A stretch of DNA of 64,000 nucleotides. It comes from Symsagittifera roscoffensis. Lineage: Eukaryota; Xenacoelomorpha; Acoela; Convolutidae. Location of the stretch: positions 30,344,390 to 30,408,389 of the forward strand of contig NC_087070.1 of assembly GCF_963678635.1 (NCBI RefSeq). Direction: 5' to 3'. The number at the start of each line of letters is the position of its first letter. The first letter of the stretch is position 1. Positions 29,867 through 41,867 of this stretch are shown here, piece after piece. The notes beneath the pieces were generated by a model that saw nothing but the letters and a program-made list of their open reading frames with translations, was not told where the DNA came from and made no database searches. Both the position numbers and the translations under genes were made by a program.

Positions 29867-30190
29867 TGGGACAGTATTTTGGGAATGCAGGTTGTTGCAT
29901 CCTCTTAAAAATTTATTGGACGGTCCTGAGCTTAGAATTAAAAGCATTTCCAATCAACAATTGAAAAGTACTTCTGACTTCCCTATTTTTGAGGATCCCA
30001 CTATTGGCATAAAAACTTTTGTCGGCGTATCAATTATTTTTTCCATCTTCTATCTGTTTTTTTGAAAGAAAACTGGAGAAAAGAAAATGTCAGTAAACTA
30101 GAATAACGACCAGCTGGGCAACAGAAGCAATACGTCAGATCTTGGCATGGTAAAGTCAGACAAATCTACTGCGGCTCTTATTCCCAAGAT
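29867..30190 (-). pseudogene. Relic of membrane protein and ATPase start, copy B
   Basis: Close copy of 24790-25115 (same GGGATCCTC P-loop change), with additional differences. Two independent relics sharing this P-loop change point to duplication after inactivation. Confidence 0.75.
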
Positions 30191-30719
30191 TTGAAAAACG
30201 CTGTCACCTGTAAGTTTTGTTCTCACAGATTTAGTTTTCACCTATAGGTTTTGTTCTCACTGTAAAAAAGCTACATTTCTAAAAAAAAACTAATTAAAAT
30301 AGAATTCGGAACAAAAAACTTGCCGTAAAGTAAAACAAATTTAAAAATTGTTTCCGACCTTCTAAATTTGCTAAATTTTTAGTACTTTTACAGTAAACTA
30401 ATTCGTTCACAGCATCTACAATAAAAAAGTTTACTAATAAAAATTTCAGAATCCTTCTCTGTAGTCATTCACGCAAAAAACTTGAATTTGGTGATCGGTA
30501 TGTCTCCGTTTCTGCTAATTTCTTGAAGGTGTTCTTTTTTCAACCAATCATAAGAAGCCTTGCTATTTCTAGAGCAGAACGATTATTGAAGTTGTGATGA
30601 GGTAAACCGCTCCTGCAATATGCATAATTTTGAAATACAATTTTTTTAACCAGGGGCAACTCAAATCAATTAGACTTACAACACTTCTGTCTAATAAATT
30701 GGACAAAAAACTCTAAGTT

Positions 30720-30976
30720 TTTTATAGTAAGAATTGACTTTAGGATTTCTCAAATGAAAACAGTGTTTGATTCAAAATTATGTAAATCACAGTTTTCCCA
30801 ATGAAGGCTGTGAAATTGATTGGTTCACCATTCATAAGCTTTTGCTTTAGCTTGGAGTAAACAAAAATCGTAATTTGATCTAAAATAAATTTTTTTCCAA
30901 ACTCAGAAGTAGAGATTTCTGGTTCTGCAACAAAAGAGGCTTTTTCTGTGGTTGAAAAATTCCACCTCCAGATCAA
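30720..30976 (-). pseudogene. Relic of the Polinton third gene
   Basis: The minus strand retains the segment equivalent to residues 55-90 of the third gene, including AAGCTTATGAATGG, CTTCATTGGGAAAACTG and AATTTTGAATCAAAC, in the same order as 2865-2965 of the intact element. It is open for 78 codons by chance of few stops, but the frame does not match the gene throughout. Confidence 0.7.
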
Positions 30977-31489
30977 AATATCTCATAGGATTTTTACTTT
31001 CGCTTGGAATAAATATTAAGGTAATTTAAGCTAAAAACATTTCTGCCCAACACTCCGAAATTGGGATTTCTCATTCTGCAACAACAAAGGTTTTTTTCTT
31101 GCAAACCAGTCGTTCCACATCAAGTTCAAAATATCGCTCAAGTACCATTTTTTTTTAAAACACAGAAAGCAAATCCAATCAAATGTCCGAATAGATTTTT
31201 AGTTCCAGGATAACATGTAAGAGTAAGTGTTACCTTCTTGATAAAACTAATATAAGAACCCAGCCGTTTCGTGCGAAATAGCGAGCAACTATAAAACCTC
31301 GGAGTAGTTAATTCTCTGTCCAGGAAAGCAATGTAAAACCAATGAGGCCATCGGAAGGTCTCAACATAAATAAATTAGTGAAGTAGAAGTTTTAAGAAAT
31401 TTTGTTCCTTAAAACAAAATTTTCGTTTTAAGGACTTATACGCTTTGTGAACTTTTTGATCTCAGTTTAAGTTTTTCAGCTTTTTTGCA

Positions 31490-32130
31490 CACTCATTGTT
31501 TTCAAAAGTTTCTCGACTATGCTGATTTTTAACTCAAAGGAAATAAAAGTAGCTTTGCAGATATCATCTAGAGTCGGTTGCCATGAAATCAATTGACATT
31601 ATTTTTTTTGTGTTTTTTGATGGTTTGTTCAAACAAATACGGATTTTTCACTCTATCTTTTAATCAACCAAGAATAAATTAAAATCAAACGAGCAGTCGA
31701 AACTTTTTTCATTATCAACAACAGTTAGATTACTCACAATATCAAATTGCTGTTTGCTTTAATGATGCACCATATGATTTATTGAATCTCACTCCAGTGA
31801 TATTGCAATTTTGAAAACTAACTCCTTTTCTTTCTTGAAAACTTCCTCTCCTCTTTCGAGAAACATGATGTAACGAGAATCTTACCAATTTCAAATTTTT
31901 GTGGTGTTCTGTAGTCGAGAGCATCTATGTTTTAGTTTTCATTATCATTGTATCCAGTACATTAATATCCCTTCAGTTTTTTTTCTTTATTTCAAAAACT
32001 GGTAAATTTGTATTAGCTAACATTTTGCTCAGAAAAGGCCGCTGCCCTCTGTGATTTTTTTTTCAAACTACCGCCTTTTAGTGATAAACTAAAGAGCAAG
32101 TTGACCTCTACAACAAAGACGTTTTTAAGA
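31490..32130 (-). pseudogene. Relic of Polinton 5' region and first gene, copy B1
   Basis: Same block order as the other first-gene relics, with the GC-rich GGCCGCTGCC block near 32036-32050. The 31742-31924 stretch is nearly the same as 26076-26258, so A1 and B1 are recent relatives. Confidence 0.75.
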
Positions 32131-32949
32131 AAAATTTCACAATCCTTTTCTGGAGTCATTCACACAAAAATATCGAATTTGGTGATCGGTATGTCTCCAT
32201 TTCTGCCAGTTTCTCGAAGGTGTTCATTTTTCAACCGAATATAAGAAACCTTCGGTTTTCCAGAACAGAACGAGTACTGAAGTCGTAAAGCAGTGAATTT
32301 CTACTGCAATATGTAGATTTTTTGAATACAAGTTTTGAAACAGGGCCAACTCAATTCAATGGGGCTTTCAACATTTCAATCTAATAGTTTGGTCCAAAAA
32401 CTCATAAAGATTTAAAATTATGTAATGATAATCACAGTTTCCCAATGAAAGCTGTGTAACTGGTTTGTTCATCATTCATAAGTTTTTTTGCTTTATTTTG
32501 GAATAAAAATTGAATACAAGTTGAGCTTTAAAAAAAATTCTGTCCCACACTATGAAGTTGGTATTGCTCATTCTGCAAAAAAAAACAAAAATATCTTTAA
32601 TGTAATCTAATCGTTCCACATCAGGAATACATGTAACATCAGTGTAACCTTCTTGACAAACTTATTATGTGAACCCAGCCGCTTCGTGCGATATAGCGAG
32701 CAATTGTAAGGTCTTGGAGTAGTTTATTATTTGTCCTGGAAAGCATTGTCAAAATCAATCAAGCTATCATAGTGTCTCAACGTAAACAAATTACCGTAGT
32801 AAAAAATATTAGTTTTAAAAAAAGAACTGAAAACCCGCAATTATAATTTGTTTTCCTTGGCTTTGGCTAGAGCTGTCAGAATAAGTTTGTTTTAGGGAAT
32901 TTTAAGCATCATGAATTTTTTTCATGTCAATTAAACTAACTCAGTGTTT

Positions 32950-33560
32950 TTGCAAACTCATTTTTTTTTTCAAAATATTCTCCAAGATGCTGATTTTCAA
33001 ATCAATGGAAACAAAAGGAGCCTTGCAGATACCATCAAGAGCCGGTTGGTAGAAACTCAACCGACCACCGGAAAAGCTTTGTGTTTTTCGATGTTTTGTG
33101 TAAATGGGGAAGCAAGGACGGATTTTTAACTTTTTTAAATCTTTTTATCGACCAAAAATTTGTTAAATTCAAAAGAATAGTCGAAACATTTTCATAATCA
33201 ACAACAATTAGATTGCTTCTCACATCAAACTGTTGCTTGTTTAGTCATGCTTTATATGGTTTGTTGAATCTCACTCAGAAATTGTTGCTTTTTGAAAAAT
33301 ATTCCTTTTCTTCTTAGCAATTTTTTCTTCTTAGCTTCTCTGACGGGAAATATGATGTAAAAAAGTCTTGATCAATTTCGAATTTTTGTGGTTTTGTAAA
33401 TTTCCCTGTCAATGTCTCCAGTACACCAACATCTTTTCAGTTTTCTTTTCTTTATTTCAAAAACTGGTAGGTTTTTTTATTAGCTAACTTTTTGCTCAGA
33501 AACGACTGCTGCCTTTTGAGGTTATTTTCACGCTACCACTTTTTCTTGATAAATTTGAGA
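32950..33560 (-). pseudogene. Relic of Polinton 5' region and first gene, copy B2
   Basis: Same order of blocks, followed rightward (33563-33754) by a relic of the last 35 codons of the third gene. Confidence 0.72.
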
Positions 33561-34499
33561 ACATGTTGTCCTCTACAAATAAGACTTTTTTAATAAAAAA
33601 TTCACAATCCTTTTATGGAGTCATTCATACAAAAAGCATTGAATGTGGTAATCGGTATATCTCCATTTCTGCCAATTTCTCGAAGGTGTTATTTTTTCAA
33701 CCAATCATAAGAAACCTTGCTATTTCCAGAGCAGAACGCTTGCTGAAGTTGTGATGAAGTGAATTTCTTCTGCAATATTCATGTTTTTGAAATACTATTT
33801 TTTAACCCATGGCAACTTTTATCTTATAGGTTTTCAAAATTTCAGTCTTTTAAATTGGTCCAAAAACTCTAAGTTTTCTATAGCATGAATTGGCTCTAGA
33901 ATTTCTCAAATCAAAACTGTTAATTGTTTGTTTCAAATTTTTGTAAATCACAGTTTTCCCAATGAAGGCTGTGAATTTTTTTTGTTCTCATTCAGAAGCT
34001 TTTGGCTTTAGCTCGGAGTAAACAATAAACGTAATTTGAGCTGAAATTAATTCTGTTCCAAAGTCGGAGTGGAAATTTCTGTTTCTGCGACAAAAAACGC
34101 TTTTTTATGATTGAAAACTTCCACATCCAGCTAAAATTATCGCTCAGTTAGCTTTCTAGTAGAACCCACATGAGCAGTTGCACTCAATTTTTTTTTTTCA
34201 GTTTGTTATTCTAAGCGATTTTTACTTCCAGGATTGCATGTAAGGGTAAGTTTTACCTTCTTGATAAAGCTATTGTAAGAACCGGGCAAATAGCGAGCAA
34301 ATTTGGAGTCTTGGAGTGGTTAATTGTTTGTTAAGCCTTGTCAAAACTAATCAAGCCACCTCAACAAGTCTAATGTCTCAACAAAAAAATATCGAAGCAA
34401 AGATTACGAGAATTAACAAAAAACAGAAGAAACGCCGCTAAAATTGTAAGAATAAATTTGTTTTAAGTACTTATCAGCTTCGTGAGCTTTTGATGTCAA

Positions 34500-35060
34500 T
34501 TGAATTTACTCAGCGCTTATGCAATCTCATTTTCATTTTTTGTGTATTTTGATGGTTTGTTGAAACAAAGACGGAATTTTCTCGCCACTTTTGCCACCAA
34601 GAAAATCAGAAGAGCAGCCGAAATCTTTTCATATTCAAAAAAAATTAGATTGCTCACCATATCAAATTGTTGCTTGGTTTAGTCACGCATCACATAATTT
34701 CTTGAATCTCACTCAAATATTATTGTTTTTTGAAAACTAACCTTTAATCTTTCTTTGAAAATTCCTCTCCTCTTTCGAGAAACATGATGTAACTAAGTTA
34801 CTTACCATTTTCGATTTTTTCTTGTTTTTTTTGTGGTTGAGAGCACCTTAAGTGTAATTATCAGTATCAATGTCTCGAATACAATAACTTTACCTTCAAT
34901 TTTTTTTCCTAATTTGAAAAACTGACAAATTTTTTAGTAGCTAACAATTTGCTCAGAAACGGCTGCCTCTCTTGAAGACTGTTTTCTAATTACCGCTTTT
35001 TTATGATAAAATTGAAAAAAATATTTACTGCTGCCAACAGTTAAGCTAAGATTCCAAAAC
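34500..35060 (-). pseudogene. Relic of Polinton 5' region and first gene, copy B3
   Basis: The copy next to the terminal repeat. It alone keeps TAGCTTAACTGTTGGCAGCA (about 35020-35047, minus), identical to 1624-1643 of the intact element, and leads without a break into the terminal repeat. The middle of the first gene is deleted. Confidence 0.78.
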
Positions 35061-35217
35061 TGTAGGCAAAATTGGTTAAAATACATTAAAGTCTATTCCA
35101 ATTCGCCAAGTCTCTACAAGATCAAAATTTAATTTGCCCCTAAAATTAAAACCAATGGTTTGATTAAAATAGTAAACCAGGACAAAACTTAGAACCTCAA
35201 AAACTGGAATCAGAAGA

Positions 35218-35432
35218 AAATATCTATCGTGTTCATTCTTGTTAGGCTAAGCTAAGCTTAGCAAGATCCTAAAAGGGGTCTTCTACTATAGGGGTGAAAA
35301 TTTGATGCATTCACAAAATCCTATTTTTAGGGCCCTTCAAAAATTAAGAACCCATGTTCTATGATTTTGCTTAATGTAAGAGCCCCCACTAGGAAGGACC
35401 CTCTATGATCCGGGATAGGATACAATAATACT
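35218..35432 (-). repeat. Terminal-repeat remnant of relic B
   Basis: Equivalent to the intact terminal repeat, with GGATCCTAAG-type blocks degraded; ends GATACAATAATACT at 35432. Confidence 0.8.
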
Positions 35433-37534
35433 TACATTTACACACCACCTAAGATGAAACAAGCATGTGAATCATTGTCTACCGATTAGTTGAACGAGTC
35501 TGCAGAGAAAAGCGAAAATTGGCCTAAGCACCGCGAAAAAGCAGTTTTCTTTCTATCTTGAAGTCTAATCAATTTGTGAAAAAAAATCAATTTAAATAAC
35601 TGATTGCTACTAGTTGTAACTACTGATTGTTTCGACAGCTTGCTCTGCTCTCTTTTCTAATTGTTTGTTAATTCAGCAACCTCGATATTGTTTCGTTTCA
35701 TTTTTTCCACTATTTTTGACTAGAAAAATTTCATCATAAAATATTGGTATAGCTGCTTCATTCTGCAATATTGGACAGTATTAATTTTTCTTTGGCATTT
35801 GTATGCAAAGAAGACTTACAAAATTTTGTTCTAATTTTTCTGAATTTTAATATTTTTTTTTGGTTTTCAATTCAACTTTTTCACCGCTAGTTGTGTTGAA
35901 GCGTACATTACTAGGCCAAGTTGTGCATTCTTTTAATTGACAAAATTTTGAAGGAACATCCCAAGGAACTCAGAGCTAGACGGTACAGCTTGAAGGAAAA
36001 GATAATCAGTTTGTAAAGTATTTAGACTCCCCGTCACCGAGTGGTCCAGTTTTCAAATAAGTTTAACCGCTAATTTGTGTACAATTCTAGGAATATATAC
36101 AATCAATTAAGCCAGCTGTTGTTCAAACTTTTTTTCCGATCAATGCCGCCAATGTTCTGGAACATCATTGATACTGATGCCTCCTTCTGGGCCGCCACGA
36201 AATTCTCTGTCCCAAAAGAAGTCAAGGAGACATACATAAAAGGAAGTTGGAGTAGACAGAAGTACCGACGAAGGAGTCAAGTTACCTGCTGTTACCGCAG
36301 GCTGGTGCAGTAACACCATTTCACCAGGTTTTCTCCGGTACATCTGTGATGTACATTTCAGTTAAAAGTTAAACAAAGTGTGGTGCACAATTTTTTTCAA
36401 CGGAAACTAGAAATCTGTTCCATTTATTGCTATTTTCTTTTAGGCTGCAAAACACTTTATTTGATGGCCCAAGCAGATATTCCAGGAATAAATGATGCAG
36501 CAATCGCTGGGTTGGAAACCGATGTTTCCCGGGGATGACCCTCACTCTTATGCTGGAGGGTGTCATAAAGATGTTCTGACGGAGTGCCAGGCCCTCGTTA
36601 TGCCAGCTGGTATGATACACACGGTTGAAACTCACTCAGAGTCAGTGGCTCTGGGTGTCAATTTCATCCATCGTGGACACCTGCTGACGGCTACCAAAGT
36701 TTTCCGACACGAGCAGAAAAACGAAAAGCCCTTCAGCAGCTGCTACCCTGCTTTTCCGATATTGGCTCTGAATGAGCTTATGGTGCATCTAAGTTTAGTA
36801 TCAAAGATTAAAGTGATACATTTTGTCGAAATAAATAAAAATTTGAGAAACATATTTTTATAGAACCAGAAACACGATACCGCCGCAAGAATTAGAAGAT
36901 CTGTCGGAGGTCTCGAGAATTCTGAAGGTGCAAGACAAAACCTTGAATAACCACTTTGCTAGGATTATTTGCGTAAGTAATTCTGGCCGAATTGCATCCC
37001 AGATACTGAAATTCTTACTTCCGTATCCTAAAAACTGCACCCAATTTAATCGCATGTAATGAAATACGCAATTGATCCCAAAAATTGAGTTTCGTCATCC
37101 CGTATAGTGAAATACTCAAATCATCTCAAAAATTGACGATCACTCAGTTTAGTCTCTCTTGCTAAACTCTGATAATTTTGTGTTCTAAGCCAACAACTAA
37201 AAAATGCTGGCGAATAAAGAAGAGATGGACAATCTCTTCCAACACCATCGTGGGCCATGTGTAGCATTGCCAGTGGGAGCATTGGCCGCCCCAATATCAG
37301 TCAAAAGGACCTGAAGATTTTCAGATTTTTTGCGTACAGTTTTTTCAAGGAAGGTGAACAAAAAATCTAGATTTATTTATTGAATTTTGAAACTTTTTTT
37401 TTCTATCAAGTGTAGTTTGTGATCCTAGTTTTTATCATGCAGTCTGAGTAAGTAACTGAATAACTGAACTTCAGAAAACACTATTGGATCTTCTTCGTCT
37501 CTGAGCAAAATTGCATGCGCCGAGTCTCAAGAAT
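35433..37534 (+). repeat. Segmental duplication, copy 1 (JmjC-bearing host DNA)
   Basis: Matches 39025-41087 over its whole length with small indels. The duplication also includes the Polinton terminal repeat and part of the 5' region (35081-35432 against 38670-39024), so the Polinton was inserted before the duplication. Confidence 0.88.
35915..36840 (+). pseudogene. JmjC (KDM2/KDM7-like) gene fragment, copy 1
   Basis: Exons of a JmjC oxygenase can be followed. An exon at 35915-36001 ends in KEK, but its splice donor is AT instead of GT. A middle exon carries SSYLLLP and FHQVFSGTSV, equivalent to the family's TDFH-x-D-F-GGTSV block, with the second iron ligand Asp changed to Val (36322-36330). 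A last exon from about 36444 carries MPAGMIHTVE and GVNFIH, which match the third-ligand (I/L)P(S/T)GW-IH-AV and GGNFLH region of KDM2/PHF8-type demethylases. A 14-base deletion at 36470/36471 shifts the last exon. It is non-functional. Confidence 0.72.
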
Positions 37535-37539
37535 ATACC

Positions 37540-39024
37540 TATAAAGCCTTCTTCATAAACATATTATAAGAGCCCAGCCACTTCGTGCGTTGTAGCGAGC
37601 AGTTATAAAGTCCTGGAGTAGTTATTTCTTTGTCCTAGAAAGCATTGTCAATATCAATCAAGCCATCATAGTGATCATAGTGTCTCAACGGAAACAGTTT
37701 ATCGTACTAAAAGTTAATAGAACTGGAATAAAAAAAAACAGAAAACGCGCCACTATAATTTGTTTTCGTTGGCTAGAGACGTCAAAATAAGGTTGTTTTA
37801 AGGATTTTTAGGCATCGTGAACTTTTTTTATGTCAATTAAAGTAACTCAGTGTTTGTTCAAAAAATATTCTCCAAGATGCTGACTTTAATTTCAAAGGAA
37901 ACAAAAAGAGCCATGCAGACATCATCTAGAGTCGGTTGGTAGACAAACAACTGACCACTGGAAAAGTTTTGTGTTTTATAATGGTTTGTGGAAATGGGGA
38001 AACAAGAACGGATTTTTTACTCCATCTTCTTATCATTAAAAATTTCGTTAAATTCAAAAATGCAGTCGAAACACCTTCATAATCAACAACAATTAGATTG
38101 CTTCTAAAATCAAACTGTTGCTTGGTTTTATCATACTTTCTATAGTTTGTTGAATCTCACTCAAATGATATTGCTTTTTGAAAACTAATTCCTGTTCTTC
38201 TTTGAAGTTTTTTCGCCTCTGACAAGAAACATGATGTAAAGAGGTTCTTGATCAACTTCGATTTTTTGTGTTTTTAGCGGTTGATTTACCTCAAATGTAA
38301 AATTCCCTGTCAAGGTCTCCAGTACACCAATATCTTTTCAGTTTTCTCGCCACTTTTGTATCAACCAAGAAATTTTTAAAATCTGAAGAGAAGCCGAAAC
38401 TTTTTCATAATAAAAAACCATTAGATTGCTCACCATATCAAATTGTTGCTTGGTTTAGTCATGCATCACATAATTTCTTGAATCTCACTCAAATACTATT
38501 GTTTTTTGAAAACTAACCTTTAATCTTTCTTTGAAAATTCCTCTCCTCTTTCGAGAAACATGATGTAACTAAGTTACTTACCACTTTTGATTTTTTCTTG
38601 TTTTTTTTGTGGTTGAGAGCACCTGAAGTGTTATTATCAGTATCAATATCTCTAATACAATAACTTTACCTTAGGACATTAAAGTATATTCCAATTCGCC
38701 AAGTCTCTACAAGATCAAAATTTTATTTGCCCCTAAAATAAAAACCAATGGTTTGATTAATATAGTAAACCAGGACAAAATTAGGAACCTCAAAAGTTAG
38801 AATCAGAAGGAAATATCTATCGTGTCCATTCTTGTTAGGGTATGCTAAGCTTCGCAAGATCCTAAAAGGGGTCTTCTACTATAGTGGTGAAAATTTGATG
38901 CATTCGCAAAATCCTATCTTTAGGGCCCTTCAAAAATTAAGAACCCATGTTTTAGGATTTTGCTTAATGTAAGATACCCACTAGGAAGGACCCTCTATGA
39001 TCCGGGATAGGATACAATAATACT
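37540..39024 (-). mobile_element. Decayed Polinton relic C
   Basis: Terminal-repeat remnant (38815-39024) and 5' region followed by two partial first-gene relics (about 38345-38670 and 37860-38340) and a third-gene-adjacent piece. It starts abruptly at 37535-37540, where segmental duplication copy 1 ends, so it arrived with the duplication of relic B and its right-hand flank. Confidence 0.75.
38815..39024 (-). repeat. Terminal-repeat remnant of relic C
   Basis: Near-identical to 35218-35432 and followed by the same host sequence. Confidence 0.8.
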
Positions 39025-41087
39025 TACATTTGCACACCACCTAAGATGAAATAAGCATGTGAATCATTGTCTACCAATTAGTTGAACGAGTCTGCAGAGA
39101 AAAGAGAAAATTGGCCTAAGCACCGCGAAAAAGCAGTTTTCTTTCTATCTTAGCGTCAAATCAATTGTGAAAAAAAATCAAATCGAATAGTTGATTGCTA
39201 TTAGCCGTAACAACTGTTTGTTTCGACAGGTTACACTCTTTTCTAAATGTTTGTTTATTCAAAATTCTCGATGTTTTTTAGTTTTTTTTCCACTATTTTT
39301 GACTGGAAAATTTTTTCAAAATATATTGGTATAATTGTTTCATTCTGCATTATATGACAGTATTTATTTTTCTTCGACTTTTAAATGCAAAAAAGACTTC
39401 CAAATTTTTGTTCTTAATTTTTGAATACTAAATTTTTTTTTCGTTTTCAATTCAAATTTTTCAGGGCTAGTTGTGTTGATGCGAAACATTACTAGGCCAA
39501 ACTGTGCAATCTATTTATTGACGAAAACTTGAAGGAATACCCTAAGGAACTCAGAGCTAGACGGTACAGCTTGAAGGAAAAGGTAATCAGCTTGTAAAGT
39601 AATTAGACTCCCCGTCATCGAGTGGTCCAGTTTTCAAATAACTTTAAGCTCACATTTGTGTTTAATCCTAGGAATATATCCAATCAATTAAGCCAACTGA
39701 TGTTTAAACTTTTTACCGATCAATGACGCCAATTTTCTGTAACAACATTGATGCTGATGCTTCCCTGTCGGCCGCCACGAAATTCTCTGTCCAAAAAGCA
39801 GTCAAGGATGTGTCATTGGGACACATACATAAAAGGAAGTTGGAGAAGACAGAAAAACCGACGAAGGAGTCAAGCTACCTGCTGTTATCGTAGGTTGGTG
39901 CGGTAACACATTTTCACCAGGATTTATCCGGAAAATTTGTGATGTACATTTTAGTTAAAGGTTAAACAAAGTTTGGTGCACAACTTTTTCAACGAATTAT
40001 AGAAATCTGTTCCATTTAGTTTTTTTTCTTTTAGGCTGCAAAACATTTTGTTTGATGGCCCTGTTGGTTAATAACAAGCAGATATTCCAGGAATACCTGA
40101 TGCAGCAATCTTTTGGTTGGAAACCATTGTTTCCCGGGGATGAACCTCGCTGTTATGCTCGAGGGTGTCAGAAAGTTGTTCTGACGGAGCACCAGGCCGT
40201 TGTTATGCCAGCTGGCGTGATACACATGGTTGAGACTTACTCGAAATCAGTGGCTCTGAGTGTCAATTTCATCCATCGTGGACACCTGCTGACGGCTACC
40301 AAAGTTTTATGGCACGAGCGGAAAGGCGAAAAGCCATTCAGCAGCTGCTACCCTGCTTTTCCGATATTGGCTATAAATGAGCTTATGGTGCATCTAGGAT
40401 TCGTATCAAAGGTTAAAGTGATAAAATTTTGTCGAAATAAAAAAAAATAGATAAACATGTTTTCATAGCACCAGAGACCAAATACCGCCGCAAGAATTAG
40501 AGGAGGTCTGGAGAATTTGGAGGAGGTAAGTACTTCTGGCCGAATTTCATTCCAGTTACTGAATTACTTACTTCCGTATCCCAAAAACTGCACCCAGTTT
40601 AATCGCATGTAATGAAATACGCAATTGATCCCAAAAATTGAGTTTCGTCATCCCGTATACTGAAATACTCAAATCATCTCAAAAATTGACGATCACTCAG
40701 TTTAGTCTCTTTTGCTAAACTCTGATAATTTTGTGTTCTAAGCCAACAACTAAAAAGTGCTGGCGAATAAAGAAGAGATGGACAATCTCTTCCAACACCA
40801 TCGTGGGCCAAGTGTAGCATTGCCAGTGGGAGCATTGGCCGCCCCAATATTAGTCAAAAGGACCTGAAGACTTTCAGATTTTTTGCGTACAGTTTTTTCA
40901 AGGAATGTGAACAAAAAACAAAGGTTTATTTATTGAATTTTGAAACATTTTTTTTCTATCAAGTGTAGTTTGTGATCCTAGTTTTTATCATGCAGTCTGA
41001 GTAAGTAACTGAATAACTGAACTTCAGAAAACACTATTGGATCTTCTTCGTCTCTGAGCAAAATTGCATGCGCCGAGTCTCAAGAAA
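39025..41087 (+). repeat. Segmental duplication, copy 2 (JmjC-bearing host DNA)
   Basis: Partner of 35433-37534. Copy 2 alone continues rightward beyond 41087 into the RING-like exon and further host sequence, so it is in the original context at this side. Confidence 0.88.
39496..40450 (+). pseudogene. JmjC (KDM2/KDM7-like) gene fragment, copy 2
   Basis: Same exons as copy 1. Here the first donor is a normal GT (39583), the metal-binding block reads HFHQDLSG with the His-x-Asp pair intact (39915-39923), and the last exon from 40034 is open, with MPAGVIHMVE and SVNFIH. However, an in-frame TAG at 39891-39893 precedes the His-x-Asp block and the GGTSV part is changed. The damage in copies 1 and 2 is different. 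KDM2/KDM7 proteins demethylate histone lysines; this copy is unlikely to be active. An ancestral intact gene elsewhere in the genome is expected. Confidence 0.72.
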
Positions 41088-41260
41088 TCATGTACCCGAT
41101 CTGTTGTGAAGAGGAGAGGCTGTTATATCAGATTTATGAGGGCAAGGTGGCCCGTAAGCTGAGCTTCGCTTGCTGGCGAAAGGTGGCGGATGAGTTTCGT
41201 CCAAAGTGCCCCTTTTGTCGGCAAGAGTTGGAGCCACTCAGTCGCTTCTTACTCTCATAA
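41088..41260 (+). CDS. RING-like C-terminal exon
   Basis: From the ATG at 41092, or an upstream acceptor, 56 codons run to TAA at 41258-41260. The reading has a Cys pair (YPICCEEE), a conserved-looking middle (KLSFACWRKVADEF) and CPFCRQEL near the end, the usual last CPxC of a RING/zinc-binding domain. The GC content is higher than the surroundings. The first Cys pair of a full RING is not clear, so it may be a partial domain or the end of a spliced gene. Confidence 0.5.
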
Positions 41261-41423
41261 ATTTTACTTTCGCCCCTGTTTTATTGTTCAACTAACTAAG
41301 TCTGGTGCCATGCTAACAATCCTTCGTTTTCATCTTTGACCACTAAATTGAACCTTCCCGACGTAAACCACAAAAGAACATCCAAACCTTCCTCCATATC
41401 AATCATGTTTTACCTTTGTTTAG

Positions 41424-41802
41424 TTCCTCTGACGATGACACGGTAGAAGAGGATGAGGAGGCAAATGTCTCGGACGAGATAGAGGTTGAGACCGTGCTGC
41501 CCTTCCGGGAGTCGGACTCAGAGCCGGAACCGGAGCAGCTGAGGTGTGTCTCTGACTTTGATCCGTTCTCGAGCAGTGACGAGGAGGAGAGCTCTTCATT
41601 TTTTTTTATTTGCCCCCGGCCTGCTCAGTGCAGGACCAACCGTGGGGTAGAGCTCTTCATTGGCTGCTCTTGCGTTCGCACACGTGCGCGGGAGGGGTGC
41701 GCGGTCACAGGCACGCTATCATCTGGGACGCTCACATCGACTCCTCGAGCGATGATGATGACGCTCTGCCCTATAAATGGTCAACCGGGCGGGGCGGAGT
41801 AG
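41424..41802 (+). CDS. Acidic serine-rich exon
   Basis: Preceded by TTACCTTTGTTTAG, a good splice acceptor, then SSSDDDTVEEDEEANVSDE and further Asp/Glu/Ser-rich sequence to about 41600, with much higher GC than around it. After a T9 run (41600-41608) the reading turns Cys/Arg-rich and is probably no longer the right frame. I do not recognise the gene. It could belong with the tandem exon-like units that follow. Confidence 0.4.
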
Positions 41803-41867
41803 CGGACTAGCAGCGCCGTCAGTCGCCGGGACTTCTAATCAGCCAGGCCGGACTCGAGGCCGTGGTG

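Larger units (their letters stand above)
29867..35432 (-). mobile_element. Decayed Polinton relic B (left end amplified)
   Basis: Reading leftward from a terminal-repeat remnant ending ACT at 35432: 5' region, first gene, then third-gene pieces, with the block present about three times, and finally the membrane-protein/ATPase relic at 29867-30190. The left limit falls at nearly the same ATPase position as relic A's last visible base, which suggests that A and B derive from one truncated form. Only non-functional fragments remain. Confidence 0.8.
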
